A DNA stretch of 64,000 nucleotides from Novosphingobium sp. JCM 18896 (lineage in GTDB: Bacteria > Pseudomonadota > Alphaproteobacteria > Sphingomonadales > Sphingomonadaceae), in NCBI RefSeq assembly GCF_025938095.1, contig NZ_JAPCZF010000003.1, positions 558,001-622,000 of the forward strand. The letters are read 5' to 3'. Positions within the stretch are counted from its first letter, which is position 1. Each line of letters opens with the position of its first letter. This document shows, piece after piece, positions 17,741 through 25,436 of the stretch. A program made the position numbers and the translations under genes. Under the pieces are notes generated by a model. The model was given only the letters and a program-made list of their open reading frames with translations. It was not told the origin of the DNA and did no database searches.

Positions 17741-17905
17741 TCACTTGCGCGCGTGGGTTTCCTTCTCGGAGCCGCGCGGCAGGTCCTTGCCCGCCATCTG
17801 CGCGTCGGTCTGCTGCGGCGCCTTGATCACGCCCTGATCCTCGCCCGTCTGATGCGCGGGGTTCTTGTCGGTGCGATCGGCGGTGTCTGCGGGATTGTTG
17901 GCCAT
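17741..17905 (-). CDS. Small hydrophilic protein, 54 aa
   Basis: A 54-codon frame with an excellent ribosome-binding site (AAGGAG, 7 nt before the ATG at 17905). The product, MANNPADTADRTDKNPAHQT onward to ..GSEKETHARK, is highly charged and Gln/Asp/Lys-rich, with no hydrophobic segment. It is probably intrinsically disordered. No family is recognised. It lies downstream of the Kef-type gene on the other side of a 56-nt gap, in the same orientation. The ribosome-binding site and the absence of a competing frame argue that it is real. Confidence 0.65.
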   Translation of the reverse strand: MANNPADTADRTDKNPAHQTGEDQGVIKAPQQTDAQMAGKDLPRGSEKETHARK

Positions 17906-17961
17906 CGGATATCTCCTTCGTGCAGGAGATACGCGCGGGCTGGGCCTCGGGTTGCCGCCGA

Positions 17962-19731
17962 TCAGGCCAGCCGTTCGCTGAGCGTGGTGCTTTTCAGCTT
18001 GGGCTTCTCCTCGAGCTCGCCCTCTTCCATGATCTGCGCGCGCAGTTCGTCGCGCTTCTCGTGGATCGAGGCGATCACCGGGCCCATGGCGACGCCGAGG
18101 TCGACGAGCACGGCCTCGGACAGTTGCAGCGAGGCTTCGAGCGTTTCGGGCACCGCATGGGTTGCGCCGGCGCGATAGAGCTGCGCGGCGTGGCTGGCAT
18201 CGCGCGCGCGGCAGATGATCGGCAGGTCGGGGTAGTGGCTGCGCAGCCGCTTGACGATGCGCTGCGCGGCGATCGGCTCGTCCATCGTCAGGATCACGGC
18301 GGTCGCATTGTCCGCGCCGAGCCGTTCGAGCGCGTCGGCGCGGCCGGCATCGCCGAAGATCACGCTATAGCCCTTGCGCTGGCCCTCGCGGATCGAGTCC
18401 GCATCAGAATCGACCGCGATGTAGGCCTGCTTGTGATTGGCCAGCATGTCGGCGACGAGACGGCCGACGCGGCCGAAGCCGACGACGATCGCGTGACGTT
18501 CTGCCACATCGGGCACCTGCTGGATATCGGCATCGACGTCGACCCGGCGCGCCAGGCGCCGGCCGGCGAGCGCGAGCAGCGGCGTGAGGATCATGCCGAG
18601 CGCGGTCACCGTCTGCCAGAAGCGCGCGGTCTCGGGCACGATGAGCCCGGCCGAAAGGGCCGCGGTGAGCACGATCAGCGTGGTTTCGGAGGGGCTGGCC
18701 ATCAGCACGCCGGTCTCGGTCGCCGTGCCCGAACCGGCCCCCATCAGCCGCAGCAGCAGGCCGGTGACGAGCGCCTTGATGATCAACACGCCCGCGGTCG
18801 CGAGCAGGATCGTGCCGAGATCGCGCCAGACCGCGGCCAGATCGATGCTCATGCCGATGGTGATCAGGAAGATACCGAGCGCCAGGCCCTGGAACGGCGC
18901 GGTGATCGCCTCGACCTCGCCGTGGTATTCGGTCTCGGCGATCAGCAGGCCGGCGATCAGCGCGCCGACGATCGGCGAGAGCCCGACGCCGGCGGTGGCG
19001 AGCGCGGCGACGATCACCACCAGCAGGCTCGCGGCGAGGAACACCTCGGGGCTCTTGGTTCGCGCGGCCTGGGCGAAGAGCTGGGGCAGCAGGAAGCGGC
19101 CGAAGGCGAGCAGGCCGAGGATGACCAGCAGGCCCAGGGACAAGGTCTGCAGCAGGTTGCCGAGCCCGTCGCTGCCCGCGGTGGGCGCCAGTGCGCCGAG
19201 CAGGAAGATGATCGGCACCAGCGCGATGTCCTCGAACAGCAGCATGGCGAGCGCGGCCTTGCCCACGGGGGTGCCGGTATCGACGATGCGCAGCACCAGC
19301 GCGGTCGAGGACATGGCGAGCGCCAGCCCCAGCGCCACGGCCCCGGTCGGGCGCCCGCCCATCAGATAGACGACCGCTCCCAGGATCGCGCCGCAGACCA
19401 GCAATTCCATCGCGCCGAGCCCGAACACCTGCTTGCGCATCTGCCAGAGGCGGTTGAACGACAGCTCGAGCCCGATCGTGAACAGCAGCAGGATGATGCC
19501 GAATTCGGCGAAGGGGCCGAGGCTCTGTGGATCGGTTATGGTGAAATGGATCAGCCAGGGAAAGTCGGGCACATGCGCGCCGAGCCCATAGGGGCCGACG
19601 AGCAGGCCGACGACGATGAAGCCGATGATCGGGGTGATGCGGAAGCGTGCGAAAAGCGGGATGACGATGCCCGCGGCCCCCAGGATGACGAGTGCGTCGG
19701 ATAGAGCGGGGGAATAGAGTTCAACGGACAT
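17962..19731 (-). CDS. Kef-type cation/proton antiporter (CPA2) with RCK/TrkA-N domain
   Basis: 589 aa inner-membrane protein. About 12-13 hydrophobic helices form the Na+/H+ exchanger domain (residues about 1-390), including PIIGFIVVGLLVGPYGLG, AMSSTALVLRIV and the conserved LLFEDIALVPIIFLLG. A cytosolic RCK_N domain (about 410-530) carries the dinucleotide-binding GFGRVGRLVADML. KefB/KefC-type proteins exchange K+ (or Na+) for H+, and many are gated by glutathione adducts. The glutathione site is not evident, so the trigger is unknown. A short charged C-terminal tail (EEGELEEKPKLK) follows. Divergent from the FAD monooxygenase gene, 45 nt apart. Confidence 0.9.
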   Translation of the reverse strand: MSVELYSPALSDALVILGAAGIVIPLFARFRITPIIGFIVVGLLVGPYGLGAHVPDFPWLIHFTITDPQSLGPFAEFGIILLLFTIGLELSFNRLWQMRKQVFGLGAMELLVCGAILGAVVYLMGGRPTGAVALGLALAMSSTALVLRIVDTGTPVGKAALAMLLFEDIALVPIIFLLGALAPTAGSDGLGNLLQTLSLGLLVILGLLAFGRFLLPQLFAQAARTKSPEVFLAASLLVVIVAALATAGVGLSPIVGALIAGLLIAETEYHGEVEAITAPFQGLALGIFLITIGMSIDLAAVWRDLGTILLATAGVLIIKALVTGLLLRLMGAGSGTATETGVLMASPSETTLIVLTAALSAGLIVPETARFWQTVTALGMILTPLLALAGRRLARRVDVDADIQQVPDVAERHAIVVGFGRVGRLVADMLANHKQAYIAVDSDADSIREGQRKGYSVIFGDAGRADALERLGADNATAVILTMDEPIAAQRIVKRLRSHYPDLPIICRARDASHAAQLYRAGATHAVPETLEASLQLSEAVLVDLGVAMGPVIASIHEKRDELRAQIMEEGELEEKPKLKSTTLSERLA

Positions 19732-19776
19732 TGCGGGCACTATGGCCGGCGAAGCCCGATTTGTCACGGAGGCAGC

Positions 19777-20982
19777 ATGGCGGAAGCGGATGTAATCGTC
19801 GTCGGCGGCGGCCCCGCGGGGATGATGGCGGGCATGCTGCTCGCGCGGTCGGGCATCTCGACCCTGGTGCTCGAGAAGCACGCCGATTTCTTCCGCGATT
19901 TCCGCGGCGACACGGTCCATCCCTCGACGATGGAACTGCTGTCCGAGCTCGGCATGCTCGATCGCTTTCTCGCCCGGCCACACCACCGGATCGACCATGC
20001 CGAAATCTCGTGGGAGGGGCAGAGCTTCAAGGTCGCCGACCTGTCGCACCTGCCGACCCCGGCGCCGTTCATCGCGATGATGCCGCAGTGGGACTTCCTC
20101 GATTTCCTGCGTGACGAGGCCACCGCCTTTCCCGGTTTCGCGCTGCGCATGGAGGCGCCGGTCACGGGCTTCGTCGAGGAGGACGGGCGGATCGTCGGTG
20201 TCACGCTCGCTTCGGGCGAAGTGCTGCGCGCGGGTAAGCTCGTGATCGCCTGTGACGGGCGCGATTCGCTGGTCCGGCAGCAAGGCTTGCTACCGCTCGA
20301 AGACCTCGGCGCACCGATCGACGTGTTCTGGTTCGCGGTGCCCAAGCCGGAGCGCGGGAAGGCGGTTCGCGGCTCGATCCGCGGCAATCACATGGTCGTC
20401 CAGATCGACCGCGGCGACTATTGGCAATGCGCCTATCTGGTCGCCAAGGGCTCGGCCGAGGCGGTCCGCGCGCGCGGGATCGAGGCCTTCCGCCGCGACG
20501 TCCGCGAAACCGCGCCCGAACTGCCCGATCTCGATGGCGCCTTGCCCGATTTCGCGGCGATTAAGCTGCTGTCGGTGTCGCTCGATCGCCTGACCGAATG
20601 GCATCGGCCGGGCCTGCTGGCGATCGGCGACGCGGCCCATGCGATGAGCCCGGTGGGCGGGGTGGGGATCAACCTGGCGATCCAGGACGCGGTGGCGACG
20701 GCGAACCTGCTCGTCGAGCCGCTGACCACGCCGGGCTTGGCCGATGACGCGTTGCACCGCGTGCAGGAGCGCCGGCTCCTGCCCGTTCGGCTGATCCAGG
20801 CCGGACAGAAGGGCGCGCATGAAAGCGTGCTGCATCCGCTGATTTCGGGAAGCGCCGAACAGCACACCGAGCCGCCGGGGTTCCTCAGGCTGCTCAACCG
20901 CTTCGCCATGCTCCAGCGCCTGCCCGCGCGCGCGATCGGCTTCGGCTTCCGGCGTGAGCACCTGACCGCGCCGCGGGCTTAG
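19777..20982 (+). CDS. FAD-dependent monooxygenase, PHBH/UbiH fold
   Basis: 401 aa. The FAD-binding Rossmann motif GGGPAGMMAGMLLARSG is at about 10-26. Then come the DG motif (ACDGRDSLVRQ), which binds NAD(P)H/FAD, and the GDAAHAMSPVGGVGINLAIQDA segment of the group A flavoprotein hydroxylases. These enzymes insert one oxygen into aromatic or similar substrates with NAD(P)H. The substrate cannot be read from the sequence. No neighbours suggest a degradation pathway, so it may be a general aromatic or quinone hydroxylase. A palindromic repeat begins 15 nt after the stop. Confidence 0.88.
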   Translation: MAEADVIVVGGGPAGMMAGMLLARSGISTLVLEKHADFFRDFRGDTVHPSTMELLSELGMLDRFLARPHHRIDHAEISWEGQSFKVADLSHLPTPAPFIAMMPQWDFLDFLRDEATAFPGFALRMEAPVTGFVEEDGRIVGVTLASGEVLRAGKLVIACDGRDSLVRQQGLLPLEDLGAPIDVFWFAVPKPERGKAVRGSIRGNHMVVQIDRGDYWQCAYLVAKGSAEAVRARGIEAFRRDVRETAPELPDLDGALPDFAAIKLLSVSLDRLTEWHRPGLLAIGDAAHAMSPVGGVGINLAIQDAVATANLLVEPLTTPGLADDALHRVQERRLLPVRLIQAGQKGAHESVLHPLISGSAEQHTEPPGFLRLLNRFAMLQRLPARAIGFGFRREHLTAPRA

Positions 20983-20986
20983 CGGA

Positions 20987-21016
20987 CAACAAAAAACCTC
21001 CCCGCGAACGGGGAGG
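20987..21016 (-). terminator. icd terminator built from the repeat's outer hairpin
   Basis: Read on the minus strand, CCTCCCCG-TTCG-CGGGGAGG is directly followed by TTTTTTGTTG. This is a good Rho-independent terminator for the icd message coming from 21137. The hairpin is the left end of the palindromic element at 20997-21126. Confidence 0.65.
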
Positions 21017-21126
21017 GGGACCGCCGAAGGCGGTGGAGGGGGCTCTCGATCCGGCGCTGTGCCAGCCGAGAGCCCCCTCCGTCAGTCGCTTCGCGCCTGC
21101 CACCTCCCCGTGCCGGGGAGGATGAG
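20997..21126. repeat. Palindromic intergenic element, family A copy 1
   Basis: About 130 bp bounded by two hairpins, CCTCCCCG-cgaa-CGGGGAGG (20997-21016) and CCTCCCCG-tgc-CGGGGAGG (21103-21121). Inner segments GGAGGGGGCTCTCG and CGAGAGCCCCCTCC are complementary, so the whole folds back on itself. The same ends and inner motifs (GGGGACCGCC..., GGTGGAGGGGGCT, CCGGGGAGGATGAG) occur in the element at 41076-41218. It is a REP/BIME-like non-coding repeat between the FAD monooxygenase gene and icd. Confidence 0.9.
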
Positions 21127-21136
21127 GCGTGTCAGA

Positions 21137-22357
21137 TCAGCCCCACTTGGCCATTTCGGCGTCGAGGCCCTTCACGATTTCCTCGAAGAAGCCCTCGGTG
21201 GTCAGCCAGTTCTGGTCGGGACCGATCAGCAGTGCGAGGTCCTTGGTCATCTTGCCCGCTTCCACGGTCTCGATGCAGACGCGCTCCAGGGTCTCGGCGA
21301 ACTTCACGACGTCCGGGGTGTCGTCGAACTTGCCGCGGTAGGACAGGCCCTGGGTCCAGGCGAAGATCGAGGCGATCGGGTTGGTCGAGGTCGCCTTGCC
21401 CTGCTGGTGCTGGCGGTAGTGACGCGTGACCGTGCCGTGCGCGGCTTCGGCCTCGACGGTCTTGCCGTCGGGCGAGAGCAGGACCGAGGTCATCAGGCCG
21501 AGCGAGCCGAAGCCCTGGGCGACGGTGTCCGACTGGACGTCGCCGTCGTAGTTCTTGCAGGCCCAGACGAACTTGCCCGACCACTTGAGCGCCGAGGCGA
21601 CCATGTCGTCGATCAGGCGGTGCTCGTAGGTGATGCCGGCGGCATCGAACTTGGCCTTGAACTCGGCGTTGAACACCTCTTCGAACAGATCCTTGAAGCG
21701 GCCGTCATAGGCCTTCATGATCGTGTTCTTGGTCGACAGGTACAGCGGCCAGCCGAGGTTGAGCGAGTAGTTCATCGAGGCGCGCGCGAAGTCGCGGATC
21801 GAATCGTCGAGGTTGTACATCGTCATCGCGACGCCCGAGCTCGGGAAGTCGAACACGGTGAGGTCGATCGACTTGCCGTCCTCGCCGTCGAAGACCATGC
21901 GCAGCTTGCCCTTGCCGGGGATCAGCGTGTCGGTGGCGCGATACTGGTCACCGAAGGCGTGACGGCCGATCACGATGGGATCGGTCCAGCCCGGCACCAG
22001 GCGCGGGACGTTCGAGATCACGATCGGCTCGCGGAAAACCACGCCGCCGAGGATGTTGCGGATCGTGCCGTTGGGCGACTTCCACATCTTCTTGAGGCTG
22101 AATTCCTCGACGCGCTGCTCGTCGGGGGTGATCGTCGCGCACTTGACCGCAACGCCGTACTTCTTGGTGGCTTCGGCCGAATCGATGGTGATCTGGTCGT
22201 CGGTCTCGTCGCGCTTCTCGACCGAGAGGTCGTAGTACTTGAGGTCGATATCGAGGTAGGGGAGGATGAGGCGTTCACGGATCCACTGCCAGATGATCCG
22301 CGTCATCTCGTCGCCGTCCATTTCGACGATGGGGTTCTTCACCTTGATCTTAGCCAT
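21137..22357 (-). CDS. icd: Isocitrate dehydrogenase (NADP+)
   Basis: 406 aa, the length of the homodimeric eukaryote-like class found in alphaproteobacteria. It oxidises isocitrate to 2-oxoglutarate plus CO2 in the TCA cycle. Visible features are the N-terminal [16 protein letters not shown], the substrate site [13 protein letters not shown], the metal-binding [12 protein letters not shown] and [20 protein letters not shown], and the cofactor segment [12 protein letters not shown] (the HGTVTRHYR pattern is typical of NADP-dependent forms). The ATG at 22357 is the standard family start (MAKIKV); an ATG 9 nt upstream is possible. The terminator lies in the adjacent palindromic repeat. Confidence 0.97.
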   Translation of the reverse strand: MAKIKVKNPIVEMDGDEMTRIIWQWIRERLILPYLDIDLKYYDLSVEKRDETDDQITIDSAEATKKYGVAVKCATITPDEQRVEEFSLKKMWKSPNGTIRNILGGVVFREPIVISNVPRLVPGWTDPIVIGRHAFGDQYRATDTLIPGKGKLRMVFDGEDGKSIDLTVFDFPSSGVAMTMYNLDDSIRDFARASMNYSLNLGWPLYLSTKNTIMKAYDGRFKDLFEEVFNAEFKAKFDAAGITYEHRLIDDMVASALKWSGKFVWACKNYDGDVQSDTVAQGFGSLGLMTSVLLSPDGKTVEAEAAHGTVTRHYRQHQQGKATSTNPIASIFAWTQGLSYRGKFDDTPDVVKFAETLERVCIETVEAGKMTKDLALLIGPDQNWLTTEGFFEEIVKGLDAEMAKWG

Positions 22358-22616
22358 ATCGCTCATCACTCCCGGGGATGGAAAACGGGCAGCCTCTGGC
22401 ACGTCCGTTACCCGCTGGCAAGGGCGGGCCAGGGCACGCGTGGAGGGGCTGCGGTGAGGGTGCCGAGTAGGCAAGACATCGTGGCGACGGTTTGGGCCGG
22501 TGCGGCCTTCGGCGCGTGCTTTCCTGCGGGACGCGTAGCGGCTATTCCCGGTCTCGTTCGCAGCCTCGGCCGAGGAGCGTTTCTCTTCCCCAGGACTGTG
22601 TAAACCGTGTCAACTT

Positions 22617-22644
22617 GTTCAGCCTTTCGGGTGGAAGGCTGAAC
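22617..22644 (+). promoter_or_regulatory. Perfect hairpin directly before the enoyl-CoA hydratase RBS
   Basis: GTTCAGCCTT (22617-22626) is the exact reverse complement of AAGGCTGAAC (22635-22644), with an 8-nt loop that can add two more pairs. It ends 7 nt before the GAGAGGA ribosome-binding site. It may be an operator palindrome or an mRNA leader hairpin. The rest of the 308-nt gap 22358-22665 between icd and this gene shows no reading frame with a ribosome-binding site; it must hold both divergent promoters. Confidence 0.5.
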
Positions 22645-22665
22645 GATGTGGAGAGGAAATTTCAA

Positions 22666-23427
22666 ATGAGCGATGAAGTCCTGGTCAGCGTCGTCGACGG
22701 CGTTCTGGAGGTGACGATCAACCGTCCCGAAGCGCGCAATGCCATGTCCAAGGCCGTGGCAGAGGGCATTTCGGCGGCGATGGACCGGCTCGAAGCCGAG
22801 AACGACCTGCGCTGCGCGATCCTCACCGGCGCGGGCGGCACTTTCTGTTCGGGCATGGACCTCAAGGGCTTCCTCGCGGGCGAGATGCCGGTCGTGCCTG
22901 GACGCGGCTTCGGCGGGCTGACCGACTGGACGCCGAAGAAGCCGGTGATCGCCGCGGTCGACGGTTTTGCGCTGGCGGGCGGCATGGAGCTGGCGCTGGC
23001 CTGCGACATGATCGTCGCCAATGCCGGCGCCAAGTTCGGCATTCCCGAAGCGAAGCGCGGCCTCGTTGCGGGCGGGGGCGGAGTCGTCCACCTGCCGCGT
23101 CTGCTGCCGCGCCAGCTGGCGATGGAACTGGCGCTGACCGGCGATCCGATCACCGCCCAGCGCGCGCACGAGCTCGGCCTGGTCAACCGCGTGACCGAGG
23201 GCCCGGCGATCGAGGCCGCGCGCGAGCTGGCACGCACGATCGCCGAGAACGGCCCGCTGGCGGTCGCGGCATCGAAGGCGATCATCCGCGATTCCTGGCT
23301 GTGGGACGTGGCGGAGCTCAACGCGAAGCAGGGACCCTACATCGCCGCCGTGTTCATGTCCGAGGATGCGCGTGAGGGCGCCACGGCCTTCGCGCAGAAG
23401 CGCAAGCCGAACTGGCAGGGCAAGTGA
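22666..23427 (+). CDS. Enoyl-CoA hydratase/isomerase (crotonase) family protein
   Basis: 253 aa, start with GAGAGGA at good spacing. The crotonase fold is shown by ITINRPEARNAMS, the oxyanion-hole segments GTFCSGMDLKGF and DGFALAGGMELALACD, GIPEAKRGLVAGGGGV and LALTGDPITAQRAHELGLVN. It hydrates or isomerises acyl-CoA esters, probably in fatty acid or aromatic-acid degradation. The second catalytic Glu region is changed (AKRGLVAGGGGVVHLPR, with Ala/Val where hydratases often carry Glu-G), so an isomerase or another crotonase activity is possible. It stands alone, with a hairpin leader and its own terminator. Confidence 0.87.
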   Translation: MSDEVLVSVVDGVLEVTINRPEARNAMSKAVAEGISAAMDRLEAENDLRCAILTGAGGTFCSGMDLKGFLAGEMPVVPGRGFGGLTDWTPKKPVIAAVDGFALAGGMELALACDMIVANAGAKFGIPEAKRGLVAGGGGVVHLPRLLPRQLAMELALTGDPITAQRAHELGLVNRVTEGPAIEAARELARTIAENGPLAVAASKAIIRDSWLWDVAELNAKQGPYIAAVFMSEDAREGATAFAQKRKPNWQGK

Positions 23428-23449
23428 GGCGAAAGGACCGGTGAAACGA

Positions 23450-23477
23450 AAAAGGCGCCGCTTGCGCGGCGCCTTTT
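23450..23477. terminator. Bidirectional Rho-independent terminator
   Basis: A 12-bp perfect stem, AAAAGGCGCCGC (23450-23461) with GCGGCGCCTTTT (23466-23477), loop TTGC. The A-run on one side and T-run on the other make it work on both strands. It lies between the crotonase gene and the convergent tRNA-Val gene. Confidence 0.9.
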
Positions 23478-23490
23478 CAAGCCTGGAGGA

Positions 23491-23565
23491 TGGTGGGCGT
23501 AGCAAGGATTGAACTTGCGACCCCTACGATGTCAACATAGTGCTCTACCACTGAGCTATACGCCC
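23491..23565 (-). tRNA. tRNA-Val (GAC)
   Basis: 75 nt on the minus strand, with the 3' CCA encoded. The acceptor stem GGGCGTA pairs with TACGCCC. The D arm reads AGCTCAGTGGTAGAGC. The anticodon stem CTATG/CGTAG holds the loop TTGACAT, giving anticodon GAC (Val, codons GUC/GUU). The T arm GGGTCGCAAGTTCAATCC is normal. It should end at the shared terminator 23450-23477. Confidence 0.97.
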
Positions 23566-23696
23566 AATCGTCCAGTTCCCAGCCGCCGGAGCTGCTGGGC
23601 AGGGGCAGGCCTCTAGCGAGGCCTTTTGATCGATGCAAGCCGCTTTCTTGGCTCTGCGAAAAACTTCTCGACGAGATGCCGGCTCAGATGCCGGGC

Positions 23697-24071
23697 TCAG
23701 ATACTGGCCTGGGCCGAGTGGCCGAACACGCGCTGCACTTCGAGAACCAGGTCGCGCAGGTGGAACGGCTTCGACAGCACCTTCGCCTGCGGCGCTTCGC
23801 GGCTGGCCTTGAGCGTGACGGCGGCGAAACCGGTGATGAACATCACCTTGGTATCGGGCGAAAGCTCGGCGCAGCGCTGGGCCAGTTCGATCCCGTCCAT
23901 TTCGGGCATGACGATGTCCGACAGCAGCAGGTCGAAGTGCTCCTGCTCGAGATAGGGCAGGGCTTCGGTACCTCGGCCGACGGCGACAACCTCGTATCCG
24001 GCGTTTTCCAGCGCACGCGCGAGATAGACGCGCATGGCTTCCTCATCTTCAGCCAGCAGGATGCGAATCAT
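23697..24071 (-). CDS. cpdR: Single-domain response regulator, CpdR-like
   Basis: 124 aa consisting of one receiver domain only. It has the acidic pair (AEDEE), phospho-acceptor Asp52 in LLSDIVMPEMDG, Thr in FITGFA and Lys in LSKPFHLRDL. There is no output domain. In Caulobacter, CpdR is phosphorylated through the CckA-ChpT relay. When unphosphorylated it acts as an adaptor that primes the ClpXP protease for substrates such as PopA, PdeA and (indirectly) CtrA. The match in length and in the C-terminal LVLEVQRVF ending supports CpdR, and the kinase CckA is 16 kb away. Divergent from the N-formylglutamate amidohydrolase gene. Confidence 0.88.
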   Translation of the reverse strand: MIRILLAEDEEAMRVYLARALENAGYEVVAVGRGTEALPYLEQEHFDLLLSDIVMPEMDGIELAQRCAELSPDTKVMFITGFAAVTLKASREAPQAKVLSKPFHLRDLVLEVQRVFGHSAQASI

Positions 24072-24210
24072 GTCTTAGGTCCGTAACTAGAGCGGGTGCC
24101 ACGTCGTCCCGCGGGGTGAAGGGCTATATAGCGCTTCGAGTTAAAATTCTCGCCTGCTTTCGCGACCGGCCGACTTTGACACAGGAGCAACGACGGTCCA
24201 GCTTCGCGTC

Positions 24211-25164
24211 ATGGGCAACGAATCGAGCGCGAGCGATTCGCACTGGTCGACAGGTGGACAGATTCCGGGTTCGTCCGGCGTGCACGCGTTCACTCTGTCC
24301 GGACCCGAACCTTCGGCCATCCCGGTGCTCATCGCCGTTCCGCATGCGGGACGCTACTATCCGGGATCGCTGCTCGAACGCATGCGCAATCCGGGCTTTG
24401 CCGCGCTGCGGCTCGAGGATCGTTACGTAGATCTGCTCGCCGAAAGCGTCGCCGCGGCGACGGGGGCCACCTTGCTGATCGCCAATGCGCCGCGCGCGAT
24501 GCTCGATCTCAACCGCGCCGCCGACGACATCGACTGGGACATGTTCGGCTGCGGCGCGCGCCCGGACGTCGGCAGCTATACGCCCGGCCGCCGCGCGCGC
24601 AGCGGGCTTGGTTTGATTCCCCGCCGTCTCCCTGGCATTGGTGAACTGTGGAAGCGCCGTCACGACGAGCAGGACCTCTCGGCGCGCATCGCCGGGATTC
24701 ATGCGCCCTACCACGAGAGCCTGGCCGAGGCGCTGGCGGCGCTACGCGACCGCTGGGGTGCGGCGCTGCTGCTCGACATGCATTCGATGCCGCCGCTGGC
24801 GCTGCGCGGCGGCCAGGCGCCGCCCGAATTCGTGCTCGGCGATCGCTTCGGTGCAAGCTGTCAGGGCAGCCTCGTCGGTTCGGCCTTCAGCTATTTCGCC
24901 GAGATGCGGCGCGGTGCCGCGCATAACCGGCCCTATGCCGGCGGCTACGTGCTCGAACGCCATGCCGCACCGGGCGAAGGGCTGCACGCCCTGCAGCTCG
25001 AGATCGACCGCTCTTCCTACCTCGATTCGCGGCTGACCGAACCCGGCAAGGGGTTCGCGGCGATGACGCATCTGCTGATCGGACTGGTGCGCCGTCTCGC
25101 CGGCGAGGTTTCGGCGCTGGGGCGGCTGCGCGAGCCGCCGGGCTGGGCCGAGGCCGCCGAGTAA
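24211..25164 (+). CDS. N-formylglutamate amidohydrolase family protein
   Basis: 317 aa, cytosolic. Features typical of the FGase family (PF05013): IAVPHAGRYYP near the start, EDRYVDLLAE, LDLNRAADDIDW, LLLDMHSMPP (metal-binding DxH) and NRPYAGGYVLERHA near the end. The family hydrolyses N-formylglutamate to glutamate and formate in histidine degradation (HutG route), or related formyl/acyl amides. No hut genes are adjacent, so the true substrate is open. The start has only a weak ribosome-binding site. A small-RNA gene on the other strand ends about 26 nt after the stop. Confidence 0.88.
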   Translation: MGNESSASDSHWSTGGQIPGSSGVHAFTLSGPEPSAIPVLIAVPHAGRYYPGSLLERMRNPGFAALRLEDRYVDLLAESVAAATGATLLIANAPRAMLDLNRAADDIDWDMFGCGARPDVGSYTPGRRARSGLGLIPRRLPGIGELWKRRHDEQDLSARIAGIHAPYHESLAEALAALRDRWGAALLLDMHSMPPLALRGGQAPPEFVLGDRFGASCQGSLVGSAFSYFAEMRRGAAHNRPYAGGYVLERHAAPGEGLHALQLEIDRSSYLDSRLTEPGKGFAAMTHLLIGLVRRLAGEVSALGRLREPPGWAEAAE

Positions 25165-25189
25165 GCTTTCCCGGGAGTTTGGCCCAGAT

Positions 25190-25293
25190 AAGAAAAAACC
25201 ACCTCGTGCGATGCACGAGGTGGCCAAGGTTCAGGGAGGAGGTGCACGATGTGCACCAATCCCGACAGGCCATGAGGGTAGCGCTGCCGGAAC
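25190..25293 (-). ncRNA. Small regulatory RNA with anti-Shine-Dalgarno motif, suhB/alpha-r14-like
   Basis: A complete small transcription unit of about 104 nt. The 5' hairpin pairs CCGGCAG with CTGTCGG (25290-25284 / 25268-25262). The middle hairpin is GGTGCAC-ATC-GTGCACC (25257-25241). It is followed by the exposed sequence CCTCCTCCCTGAACC (from 25242 down) and then by a terminator. CCUCCUCCC is complementary to ribosome-binding sites, so the RNA probably blocks translation of several mRNAs. The three-stem layout with the CUCCUCCC motif resembles the alphaproteobacterial suhB/alpha-r14 sRNA family, known from Sinorhizobium and Sphingopyxis. The family assignment is from memory, not from a covariance search. 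Confidence 0.72.
25193..25223 (-). terminator. Terminator of the small RNA
   Basis: On the minus strand CCACCTCGTGC-ATC-GCACGAGGTGG (25223-25199, perfect 11 bp) is followed by TTTTTTCTT. It is the strongest minus-strand Rho-independent terminator in the window, and no protein gene runs into it. Confidence 0.92.
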
Positions 25294-25299
25294 AACTAC

Positions 25300-25328
25300 A
25301 AAATAGGCACACGCGCGTTGCGTTGCAA
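25300..25328 (-). promoter_or_regulatory. Sigma-70 promoter of the small RNA
   Basis: Minus-strand -35 TTGCAA (25328-25323), spacer exactly 17 nt, -10 TATTTT (25305-25300). This predicts a transcript start near 25293, just ahead of the first hairpin. Confidence 0.68.
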
Positions 25329-25436
25329 GCCCTGACACACCCCGAACCTTAGCCATTGGTCGAATCCGGATGCGAAAAAGGGCGCGACCGCTGCCGGCCA
25401 CGCCCTCTTTCCCATTCCGTCGATTCGCCGCGGCGA

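Noticed and set aside
24887..25312. Minus-strand protein frames over the sRNA region (92-141 codons)
   Set aside because: They run through the strong terminator and into the amidohydrolase gene; the region's hairpins, promoter and lack of a ribosome-binding site fit a non-coding RNA.
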